Shown here in pieces: positions 28,342 to 36,884 of a stretch of 64,000 nt of DNA (positions within the stretch are counted from its first letter, which is position 1; the number at the start of each line of letters is the position of its first letter). The notes beneath the pieces are model-generated. The model did no database searches. It was not told where the DNA came from and saw only the letters and a program-made list of their open reading frames with translations. The position numbers were made by a program, and so were the translations under genes. Origin of the DNA: Ignavibacteria bacterium (GTDB lineage Bacteria > Bacteroidota > Ignavibacteria > Tepidaquicellales > Tepidaquicellaceae); assembly GCA_016710985.1 (NCBI GenBank), contig JADJTX010000002.1:1-64000 (forward strand). The letters run 5' to 3'.

Positions 28342-28701
28342 ATGAGCAGGATAGAAAAGTTTGAAGATTTAATTTGCTGGCAGAAATCAAGGTTATTGGT
28401 AAAAGATATATATGGAATTACTTTTAGCAATTCATTTGCTAAAGATTTTGCACTAAAAGATCAAATCAGGAGATCATCCATTTCTGTAATGCTAAATATT
28501 GCTGAAGGATTTGGAAGAAGGACTCATAAGGAATTTAAACAGTTCTTATTCATTGCTCACGGATCAATTGCGGAAACACAGTCCTGCTTGTTTATAGCGT
28601 TTGATCTGAATTATATAAGTGTGGATTCATTTGAAAAGTTGTATAACACCTGTACCGAAATTTCCAAAATTATTTCCGGACTAATAAAATCTTTAAAATG
28701 A
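28342..28701 (+). CDS. Four-helix bundle protein (23S IVS-type ORF)
   Basis: 119 residues from the ATG at 28342, chosen for its AAAGGAG site. The family pattern is clear: EDLICWQKSRLLVKDIYGIT, then DQIRRSSISVMLNIAEGFGRRT and QFLFIAHGSIAETQSCLFIA. It is the second family member here (the other at 6904; they are divergent in sequence). It lies inside a pair of inverted 9-bp arrays, with its ends within 8-46 bp of each array. Known relatives sit inside 23S rRNA intervening sequences; this copy is in an ordinary intergenic site. Confidence 0.88.
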   Translation: MSRIEKFEDLICWQKSRLLVKDIYGITFSNSFAKDFALKDQIRRSSISVMLNIAEGFGRRTHKEFKQFLFIAHGSIAETQSCLFIAFDLNYISVDSFEKLYNTCTEISKIISGLIKSLK

Positions 28702-28708
28702 ATTAATT

Positions 28709-28893
28709 ACTCCACGCACTCTATACACTCCACACACTCAACACTCTCCATACACTCAACACACTCAACACACTCCACACACTCCACACACTCAACACAC
28801 TCAACACACTCAACACACTCAACACACTCAACACACTCAACACACTCAACACACTCAACACACTCAATACACTCAACACACTCAACACACTCT
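28709..28893. repeat. Right 9-bp tandem array (ACACTCAAC)
   Basis: About 20 copies, nearly perfect between 28789 and 28890. Ends exactly at the stop codon (28894) of the DUF1028 gene. The VEC-repeat open frame on the minus strand is just its translation. Confidence 0.95.
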
Positions 28894-29913
28894 CTACTTG
28901 ATAAGAGCCATTCTCTTCGTTTCAGTAAAATTCCCTGAATCAATTTTATAATAATAAATCCCGCTTGGAAAACCGGCTGCATCCCAGCTGACTTCATACG
29001 TCCCGGCTTTTTGATTCTCATTAACTAATGTCGATACTAAATTTCCTAATACATCATATACTTTAAGTTTCACCTCTGACGTCTGACCTCTGACCTCTGA
29101 CGGAATGGAATAGCGGATTACCGTAACCGGATTGAACGGATTCGGAAAATTCTGATAAAGAACATAGCTCTGAGGAATTTCACCTGAAATATTATTAACC
29201 GAAGTAAGCCAGTTGTTAAACAAAACCTGCATAGAATCAATGGGGTCTCTTCCAAACGGTGCATTCAAAACCTGCAGATCTAAGAACAATACTCCCGTCG
29301 TATCACCCGGCTTTGCAACTTTAATAAATGCTGACTTTGACGATGTATTCCAGCTAGCGCATCTTGTATCTGCACCGACTACTTTCGCACCCTGCATTGC
29401 AGCCATTAATTTTATCGAAAGTGAACCCGGAGTATTCAGGAACCTTGAATGCATAGAATCCAGTATTGCCTGTCCGAGAAGTATGTTTCCCTGTATGGAA
29501 TATGTCGGACCTGTAATATGATTTTTATAATTCAGACAATTTACACCTGTATAGGCAGCTGATCTTCCACTGCCGGTAAGATCCACTATCCCGTATTGTC
29601 TTACAGTCGGATTGCCCTGAGCATCATGTAAAACAAGTGAGTCTATAATTGCCTGCGGAGATAATTTAAGATCCATAAGCGTCCGCGCATAGTTTTGATT
29701 TGCAGCCAGCCACGACGCCTGAGTATGAACAACACCATAGCCCGGATGAACATCCGTAAGAATTGTACAGTTGTTCACACACGACGCTCCTGCACTCCCG
29801 ACTTCACCCGTCACCGGATCCACAGCACAGATAGAAAATGTATCCTGCGCTTTTACTGAATCAATCTTTAATAAAAATAGCAGTGCACATAAAATTGATA
29901 TGTATCTTTTCAT
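28894..29913 (-). CDS. Secreted DUF1028 (Ntn-hydrolase-like) protein with T9SS tail
   Basis: 339 residues from the ATG at 29913, which begins the signal peptide MKRYISILCALLFLLKIDSVKA; the open frame extends 18 codons further into a repeat array and is not used. DUF1028 follows: DTFSICAVDPVTGEVGSAGASC, VVHTQASWLAANQNYARTLMDL, TYSIQGNILLGQAILDSM, ADTRCASWNTSSKSAFI. DUF1028 proteins belong to a predicted N-terminal-nucleophile hydrolase superfamily with unknown substrate. The T9SS tail runs from NFPNPFNPVTVIRY to ETKRMALIK and contains SEVRGQTSEVK, coded by ACGTCTG-type repeat words (29074-29106). Confidence 0.9.
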   Translation of the reverse strand: MKRYISILCALLFLLKIDSVKAQDTFSICAVDPVTGEVGSAGASCVNNCTILTDVHPGYGVVHTQASWLAANQNYARTLMDLKLSPQAIIDSLVLHDAQGNPTVRQYGIVDLTGSGRSAAYTGVNCLNYKNHITGPTYSIQGNILLGQAILDSMHSRFLNTPGSLSIKLMAAMQGAKVVGADTRCASWNTSSKSAFIKVAKPGDTTGVLFLDLQVLNAPFGRDPIDSMQVLFNNWLTSVNNISGEIPQSYVLYQNFPNPFNPVTVIRYSIPSEVRGQTSEVKLKVYDVLGNLVSTLVNENQKAGTYEVSWDAAGFPSGIYYYKIDSGNFTETKRMALIK

Positions 29914-29924
29914 AATAAATTTTT

Positions 29925-30133
29925 TGTAAAGTTTGTAATGTTTGTAATGTTTATAAGGCGTCTTCAAAATTGAACAATGATTGGATTCTTCACTTCACTC
30001 CGCTGCGCTCCGTTCGTTCAGAATGACAAAACGTGTAACTTCACTTATAATTTGTTAAGTTTAAAAACTTTACAAACTTTATGAACTTTACAAACTTTAC
30101 AAACTTTATGAACTTAATGAACTTAACGAACTA
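29925..30133. repeat. Inverted pair of 9-bp arrays (GTAAAGTTT / AACTTTACA)
   Basis: Left arm 29925-29957 (GTAAAGTTTGTAATGTTTGTAATG); right arm 30053-30133 (AAACTTTACAAACTTTATG repeated). A GC-rich word CTTCACTCCGCTGCGCTCCG lies between them at about 29995. No gene. Confidence 0.8.
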
Positions 30134-30662
30134 CTTTATTTCAATCGTAAGAAAATACTCACCCTTCCACGGATCACCCGACATCATATTTTCACTCAGC
30201 ACTAACTTCCAGTCGCCGCTTTCATTGAGAGCGTAAGTCATCTGATTTCCAAAAGGTCCGTCTGCCTGTCCGGCGGGATTTATTATCTGAGCAATTCTGA
30301 TGTTACCTGTAGCCGGATTTGGCTTTACTGAAGCAGTCAATTTCTGACCTTTGCTGACTTCGAACACATATGTTATGTTCTTTCCGAAACCGTCTATGGT
30401 TCCGTTCAGAGTTACCTGAGTCGCACCGGTCGGAAAATTTACACGTATATCGTTTGTTTTATTTGATGATTCTCTTCTGTCTCCTTCGGGTTTTTCTGAT
30501 GCAGGTTTTTCTTTACTTGTCAGTTCGGCTTCTGTTGTAGATTGAGGAGGTTTGTTGTTTTCATTTGTATTGCTGCCGGATGATTTGGGCTGGTCGGACT
30601 TTTGTCCGCACGATGAAAATGTTAAACAGCTATCACTAAAAAAATAGATGCAGTTATTTCAT
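30131..30662 (-). pseudogene. Lipoprotein of unknown function, signal peptide broken by two single-base losses
   Basis: The intact 3' frame encodes NDIRVNFPTGATQVTLNGTI...YFLTIEIK, a beta-rich domain of about 95 residues, preceded by a 45-residue Ser/Asn/Lys-rich linker and a lipobox (TFSSCGQKSD). Upstream the frame fails, but adding one A to ATGAAA and one T to CTGTTT gives MKITASIFLVIAVLTFSSCG, a perfect lipoprotein signal starting at 30662. Both losses are in short homopolymers, which favours base-calling error. The C-terminal domain resembles calcium-dependent/pre-peptidase C-terminal beta sandwiches; no firm family. Confidence 0.65.
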
Positions 30663-30900
30663 TGTAATTTTGATTTTTTTTATTATTAAAAATTTAAATC
30701 ATCACTATAATTTACATCAAATTTTCAAATTTGGATGCTAAATTAAGTCCTTAGGTAAATTAATCCTTGGGATTGAATGGACCAACATTTTTTGATTCAG
30801 TATTAGAAATAATCGCATTCATCTACGGTGTCTTATAATAATAAAAATCCCAAAATAAATTTGATTAGTTGCAGAGCTGGTAAAGTTTCCATTGATCAGT
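30663..30900. other. Intergenic gap, nothing recognised
   Basis: About 240 bp of AT-rich sequence between two minus-strand genes. No ORF, hairpin or repeat array that I can support; it may hold the promoter of the lipoprotein gene. Confidence 0.5.
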
Positions 30901-33461
30901 TTATAAAATATCCCCGCAAGATTTTCGTAAAGTTACTATAATTCCCGGCATTCTGCTCTTCATTACTAAAGCACATCTACTTTCAATAAAGTTACTAAAA
31001 GTCTTACATCGATTTTCGATTAACGAATAACGAATAACGGTACTCGGGTTGAAAGGATTCGGATAGTTTTGCGACAAACTGTAACCGGTTACATTTTCAT
31101 TACCGACCGGATCAACCGAAACCGGATTTTCCAGAAGCTTTCTTTCGTAGATCCCGTTTCCGTATGTAGCAACTCTCAATTTTCTGTTTGGATAAACAAC
31201 TGTGACATCAAAGACCAATGCATAAGGCATCCCTGCCCTGTATTCAAACCAGTTCGCACCTGCATTAGTGGTAATATATACTCCAAGATCATTTCCAACA
31301 TAGATATTCTGAGTATAAACAGGATCCATCACTACACAATGGTGCGGAACATCCGGAAGATTTCCGGAAATATTCTGCCAGTTATTTCCTGCATTCGTTG
31401 ATCTGAAAACATGACCGGTGCCGAAGCCTCCGAAAGTGACGATCAACTCGTTGGATCTGTTTGGATTGACGGTTATGTCAGTTGCATATCTGTTCGGGGT
31501 AATACTGCTGTCAGTAACGTTAGTCCAGTTCAATCCTGCATTCACACTTCTGAAGATCCTTCCGTTCACAGCCCCGCAGTAAAGCGAATCAACTGAAGTA
31601 TTAGAAGAGCTGAGAGACAAAATTTTTGTACCGCCGAACACAGCAGCACCGTATGGTCCCTGCCATGCACTCCCTCCGTTTGTAGATTTATAAACCGATT
31701 TTCCGGCGACATAGAGCACATCAGGATTTGAAACGCAGCAAATATAAGGAGTGGCAAAACAGTAATTGCTTTCGCTGCCTGAGCCGGGAGGAGGGATCGG
31801 CTCCCAGTCAACGCCTCTGTTAACTGATTTATAAATAGCTCCGTAGGTATATTCAGTATAGCATATCTGATCATTCTGTGAATTGATCGCACAGCTCATT
31901 CCGTCACCGACAAAAGTCTTATACCAGGCAGTGTTTCCTTCGTAGAATGCCGAGCGGTTATCCTGCATACCGCCCAGACAGAAAACCGAATCCTGATATG
32001 AATTTGCAAAGGAAGCATAGAACTGTGATGTCACAAAACCGCCGTTGCAGGAATAGTAGGTTTCTCCGAAATCATTAGAACGGTATAGTCCTCCGTCAGC
32101 AGCTATGTATATTTTATTCGGGTCTTTTGGATTGGATTCATAATAATGAACATCAGCATGAACAAAATTTGCCGGACCTTCAGGCTGACCCGGCGGTGTT
32201 GCGCCTTCATTCCAGGCGGACCAGTCTGATTTAGTCGTGAATGTTGACCCCCCGTTTAAGGATTTTACGACGTTGATCGTCCCAACTAAAATTGCATTGG
32301 GATCATTTGATTTTACCATGTGTCCGTTATTATACCATCCCTGATTTCCGATAGGAACAGAAGTACTGCCGGCAGACCAGTTCAATCCCCCGTTAGTACT
32401 TTTGTAATATCCTACATAAGACAGATCATTAGGAATGCTTGCATACACAAGTTCCTGATTACCTTTATACAATTCAAGTGTAGCTTTCCCTGACCAGTTA
32501 GCCGGCAAACCTCCGGCAAGCTTGTTCCAGTTATTTCCGCCGTTAGTTGATTTAAAAATTCCTTTATCAGTGAGCGGAACATTGTTTGTTAAATTTCCGA
32601 TTGAAGCATAAAGAATGCTTGTATCGGTACTATTTAATTTCAGATCCATTGCCATTTTATAATTCAACTGTTGTGTCCAGCTGCTGCCGGCATTTACGGA
32701 TTTAAAAATTCCTTCGCTCGTTGCAGCATATAATACATTTGAATTTTTGGGATTGATCAAAACTTTCCAGACTCCTCTTTTATTATCATAGGTCCAGTCC
32801 AAAGATTTTGTCCATGTAATTCCGCCGTCGGTTGTTTTCAGAATTCCGATGCCATACATTCCCCTTGTAACCCTTATGTCGACTCCATTTTCTGACAACT
32901 GATATCCGTAATTTTCACCGGTTCCAATATACATCACGTTCGGGTTTGCGGAATCAATCGCGATCGAGCTCACGGCAGAGCTTGGAAAGCCTGTATTTAT
33001 CAATGTCCACGCGCTTGCTCCGACGCCGCCCGTAGTTGATTTCCATAAACCGCCTGAAGACGCGCTCATAAACACCGTATCCGTATCAATCGGGTGAACA
33101 GTTATACACAGGTTTCTTCCGCCGATATTATTCGGTCCGATAGATTCCCATTGATCGAGACCATCCCTGTCATTTACCGACTGCAGATTTTCCTTGGAAT
33201 ATTCGAAAGCTTTATAAAACTTATCCGCCGGAATATCAACATCCGGGTAAGCTCTTACCTGAGTCATCCACTGCATTGATTCCAAAGCGCCGGAGGCTTT
33301 TTTCCCGCCCTCTTCTTTTTTTGTTTCATAATTTTCGGAAGTTTTTTTCTTAGTAGTCTTATCTTTAGAGGCTGTCTTTGTCTTTTCAATGAGCATTGAT
33401 AAAAGAATTGTCAGACCAACAAAAACAATAATGGCAAAAGTAGTATGAGTTTGGATTTCAT
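30901..33461 (-). CDS. Large secreted YCF48/VPS10-like propeller with truncated T9SS tail
   Basis: The open frame gives 831 residues from 33396, but the signal peptide (MKSKLILLLPLLFLL) starts at 33461 and is out of frame by one base around 33405-33420. After a lysine-rich linker come ten-plus BNR/VPS10-like repeats (GGLWKSTTGG, ILKTTDGGITWTKS, GLYRSNDFGETYYS, GNGIYERKLL). The tail begins as a T9SS domain (YSLSQNYPNPFNPSTVIRYSL) but then runs into CGATTAACGAATAA heptamer words (31010-31042) and an unrelated end, so the essential C-terminal lysine motif is missing. Unless the tail is restored by a frame correction, export to the surface by T9SS should fail. Confidence 0.8.
31010..31042. repeat. 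Heptamer words CGAATAA inside T9SS tail
   Basis: Three or four units located where the conserved tail of the 30901-33461 gene breaks down. Confidence 0.65.
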
Positions 33462-33535
33462 AGAAATTTATTTTTGTGAAAAGTAGATTAATTAAAAATT
33501 TGATTAAACAGAAAAATGATTCTAGGGGATAGAGG

Positions 33536-33567
33536 AAATTTGGAATTTGGAATTTCGGATTTGGAAA
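33536..33567. repeat. GGAATTTGGAATTTCGGATTTGG dispersed repeat
   Basis: Same family as 8365-8406, 16672-16703 and 59297-59325, located just before the parDE module. Confidence 0.75.
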
Positions 33568-33669
33568 TTAAAGTATTGAAGAACGAAACATTCTGAAAAT
33601 CCTAAAACAAAATTCCTGATATCAAACTTGTTAAATATACCAAAACTTGGTATTTTTATAAAAAAGAAT

Positions 33670-33915
33670 ATGGCACGAAATACATCAATTTTGTTGGGTG
33701 AATACTTTGAGAATTTCATCCGGGAACAAATCACATCAGGAAAATACAACTCTGTAAGTGAAGTTGTAAGAACAGCATTAAGGGTTTTTGAGCAGGAAGA
33801 AATAAAAGCAAATTCTTTAATCAAAGAACTTAAACTAGGCGAAAAAAGCGCTAAGATCAGAAACTTTGACCATAAGAAAAACCTTAAGCAACTTCATGCT
33901 AACTTTCAAAAATAA
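33670..33915 (+). CDS. parD: ParD-type antitoxin
   Basis: 81 residues from the ATG at 33670 (MARNTSILLGEYFENFIREQI), a ribbon-helix-helix N-terminus with SGKYNSVSEVVRTALRVFEQEE, the standard ParD pattern. The C-terminal half is the flexible part that wraps the toxin. An earlier in-frame start at 33628 has no support. Its stop overlaps the ParE start by one base (TAATG). ParD normally represses its own promoter, expected in the 33570-33669 gap. Confidence 0.9.
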   Translation: MARNTSILLGEYFENFIREQITSGKYNSVSEVVRTALRVFEQEEIKANSLIKELKLGEKSAKIRNFDHKKNLKQLHANFQK

Positions 33916-34211
33916 TGTCAATATACATTATCAATAAAAAAGCTCTTGAAGATATTGATAATATTTGGATTTACACAGCGGAAAATTGGTCAATCAAACA
34001 GGCTGACAGATATTATAATTTAATTTTCGATGAAATTGAATACATCGCTGATAATTTTGAAATGTCTCGTGATTGTGGACGAATCAGAAAAGGTTACCGG
34101 TATTCAAAAGTAAAATCTCATTTAATATTTTTCAAAAAATCGAATGATAACGAAATAGAAGTTGTAAGAATTCTACACGAACGAATGGATATTGAAAACC
34201 GATTAAAATGA
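33915..34211 (+). CDS. parE: ParE-type toxin
   Basis: 98 residues of the ParE/RelE superfamily: INKKALEDIDNIWIYTAENWS, FDEIEYIADNFEMSRDCGRI and the C-terminal SHLIFFKKSNDNEIEVVRILHERMD. ParE members poison DNA gyrase and are neutralised by ParD. One-base overlap with the antitoxin gene. Intact. It is followed at once by a second toxin-antitoxin-like pair on the opposite strand. Confidence 0.92.
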   Translation: MSIYIINKKALEDIDNIWIYTAENWSIKQADRYYNLIFDEIEYIADNFEMSRDCGRIRKGYRYSKVKSHLIFFKKSNDNEIEVVRILHERMDIENRLK

Positions 34212-34371
34212 TTAGCAAGAGAGCTACGACAACATTGGTTTTGCATCAGGCGGACGTGGGGTGTAATATGAAGCCTTATGTTTCCAATGATCTTTTTTAA
34301 TGATAAATTTATAAATGAATCTTTGTGATCTGCCGCAGTCGTGTGGAATTACAAACCGAATTCAGATTTCC

Positions 34372-34576
34372 TTATTCAAAATACCAGCTTAGAAGCTTAG
34401 TAAAATTTCTGATAGTAATGCCTGTAATTTCATTTGTAAGGGGATTAAACTGAAGAGAATATCTGTCATTTATATCTTCTATTACTTCCTTTTTGTTTCT
34501 CCAATATCTGCGGTATCGTAGAAATGAGACTCCGTCGGTCTTAAGCAAGCTCTTTAGCTATTTCTTCCAGCTTCAT
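34372..34576 (-). pseudogene. DUF2283-like small partner protein (frameshifted)
   Basis: Begins MKLEEIAKELA at 34576 with a 4-bp ATGA overlap with the gene before it, then stops at once; removing one T (GCTTAAG) continues as KTDGVSFLRYRRYWRNKKEV and FNPLTNEITGITIRNFTKLL to a stop at 34372. The pattern of strand-rich ~65 residues with LTNEITGITI resembles DUF2283-type small proteins seen as partners of small nucleases. Too short for ordinary ORF listing. Confidence 0.5.
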
Positions 34577-34866
34577 AGTAAATATTTTTTCTTTAGTCTT
34601 CTGACAAAATAAGATGTGATAATAAAACCATCATCACTATAAATTACAACACAAAATTTATTCTTTGATAAAGGAGATTTTTCAAATCTTTTTATTGCAT
34701 GCATTTCTTTGTTGTCAAGTTCAATTAAAAAGTCAGGATAAAGCAGCGTATCTTCAATATATTCAATCAATTTTTCCATTTCAGGATGCCTGTCAATGAT
34801 ATGAACCCAACGTTCTATCGACAATCGGAGCATATTTCCCTGTGAATCCTCTAAATACTTTTTCAT
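34573..34866 (-). CDS. Small PBECR-like/RelE-like nuclease, putative toxin
   Basis: 97 residues: RLSIERWVHIIDRHPEMEKLIEYI, then IELDNKEMHAIKRF, KNKFCVVIYSDDGFIITSYFVRR. The RW.HI..RHPE and FIITSYF(V/T)R motifs are those of small proteins of the phage-Barnase-EndoU-colicin-RelE-like (PBECR) group, with conserved His and Arg residues that could be catalytic. The downstream partner gene overlaps by 4 bp. Together with parDE it forms a 1.2-kb toxin-antitoxin island. Confidence 0.6.
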   Translation of the reverse strand: MKKYLEDSQGNMLRLSIERWVHIIDRHPEMEKLIEYIEDTLLYPDFLIELDNKEMHAIKRFEKSPLSKNKFCVVIYSDDGFIITSYFVRRLKKKYLL

Positions 34867-35133
34867 TTTATCAACTTAGTTATCGTAGTCACGTTTCAAT
34901 ACATTTATTAGTTCTCCATACACAATTGAAAAAGGAATTTTAAAATCAAATCACATTGGCAAACACCACACCACGCCATTGAGTTGATAATTTCTAACAA
35001 AGAAAAATCTTGAATGGATTTAGTTAATTTGTTAATTTACTAATGTGAAAACCGGCAAAAATGTTCTTTTGGAATTACAATTATATAATAAAGATTTAGT
35101 TATTTAAAAATCAATTTAACCCTTTTCAAATTT

Positions 35134-36729
35134 ATGAAAGCATTCTCTACTCTTTTTACCTGATTGTTCTGAGATCAACCATTTCTTTTTCACAAGATCC
35201 AACCCCGGCTCTTATCGGATACTGGCAGAACTGGAACGACAGTCAATGCCCGTACATTCCGCTTACTCAGATTGATACGAGCTATAACATAATCCCGGTT
35301 GCATTTGCAATTCCGGCTTCAGGGACAAGCTATAATATGACATTCGATCCCGACGGCATATCACAGTTAACTTTACAAAAGCAAATTGATACAATGCAGC
35401 TACGGGGTAAGAAAATTATAATTTCCATTGGCGGAGCTAATGATCCTGTTTCACTGAATGATACTAATCAGAGAAATATTTTTATTTCTTCAATGATGAC
35501 AATAATAAATAGTTACGGCTTTGACGGAATGGATATTGACCTTGAAGGAAGTTCAATCTCTGTAAGCGGAGGAACAATAGCAAATCCAACCGATGCGAAA
35601 ATCATTAACCTGATTTATGCAATCAGAAAAATAATGGATTCATACCGGACTCAGTACGTGAAAGAAAATGATCCTGACCATGGCTCCTGAAACTGCTTTT
35701 GTAACAGGAGGAATGTCGGCATACAGCGGTATCTGGGGAGCTTACCTTCCGGTTATAAATGCGCTCAGGGATTCCATCGAAGTCCTCCATATGCAGCTTT
35801 ACAACAGCGGAAGCATGTACGGTATTGACGGAAATATTTATGAACAGGGAACGGTTGATTTTATTCTTTCACAAACTGAAGCTGTCATACATGGCTTTAA
35901 TACAGCCGGCGGATACTTTAACGGATTAAGAGCAGATCAGATCGCGGTCGGGCTTCCGGCTTGTTCAAATGCTGCAGGAGGAGGTTATGTTAGTCCCGAT
36001 TCTGTCAAAACAGCGATCAATTATTTAAGAGGTCAGATCCCGCAGCCGGCAAATTATCATTGTCTTAGTTCATATCCCGGTCTTCGCGGAATGATGGACT
36101 GGTCTATCAACTGGGATGCAGTTGCAACCTGCGGTGCAATATATGAATTTGCAAATAACTTTAACAGAATTTTCCGTTCTGCGCAAACTTTAAACCTTAA
36201 TGTTTTCATACAGGGATTATACATTCCTGCAGCAGATACTACACGCCGCGACACAATAAGGGTTTATTTAAGAGATACAATTTCACCTTATCCGCTGAAA
36301 GATTCTTCAAAGGCATTACTTAACACAAACGGCTCTGCAGCAATCAATTTCACAAATGCGCAGAATAATCACAGATACTATATTCAAATTAAGCAAAGAA
36401 ATTCTCTTGAAACCTGGAGCAAAGCAGGGGGAGAAGTTTTTTCAGCTTCAGCATTAAATTATAGTTTTACTGCATCAGCTCAGCAGGCATTCGGAAACAA
36501 TATGATTAAGGTTGATGTCAGTCCTGTGAGGTTTGCAGTTTACAGCGGAAATGTAAATCAGGACAGCTACATTGATCTTGCAGACATAATCCAGATCTCT
36601 AATGACGCATCAGCTTTTCTTACAGGGTATGTAAATACTGATGTGAATGGTGATTCTGTAACTGACCTGTCCGATATATTGATTGCATTTAACAACGCCG
36701 GTAATTTCGTACAGGTGTTAAAGCCGTAG
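35134..36729 (+). CDS. Secreted GH18 chitinase-like protein with dockerin-like tail (two frameshifts)
   Basis: Starting at the ATG at 35134 and allowing one missing T near 35162 (signal peptide MKAFSTLFT...), the protein reads PALIGYWQNWND (GH18 strand 1), KKIIISIGGAND, and the GH18 catalytic motif FDGMDIDLEG with the acid Glu. A second shift lies at an A-run at about 35665, after which LTMAPETAF, VLHMQLYNSGSM and MMDWSINWDA (strands 6-8) follow. It ends in the ~150-residue module LNVFIQGLYIPA...GNVNQDSYIDLADI...FVQVLKP. Likely hydrolyses chitin or related N-acetylglucosamine polymers outside the cell. Total about 530 residues. Confidence 0.82.
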
Positions 36730-36738
36730 AACATTATT

Positions 36739-36791
36739 GATCGCAGCACAGATTATCAGACAGAATCCAAACGACATTTGTATTTTAAATC
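36739..36791. repeat. Half copy of the GTAGCACAGATTAT REP element
   Basis: CGCAGCACAGATTATCAGACAG and AAACGACATTTGTATTTTAAA match the left side of the REP at 43015-43081, but the complementary right end is missing. It lies 5.5 kb from the RAYT gene. A CCACGAATTTCACGAATGATCACGAATT-type word follows at 36820. Confidence 0.7.
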
Positions 36792-36884
36792 ACATCCGTC
36801 CAAAATAAAGAAAAACTTGCCACGAATTTCACGAATGATCACGAATTAAAAATATTATCACTAATTGAGACTTCTGAAAAACCC

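Noticed and set aside
28709..28893. CRISPR-like array
   Set aside because: Unit is 9 bp with no spacers, and there are no cas genes.
28158..29021. Open frames with THTPHTPH and VECVECVEC repeats
   Set aside because: Pure translation of the 9-bp arrays; the real genes are at 28342 and 28894.
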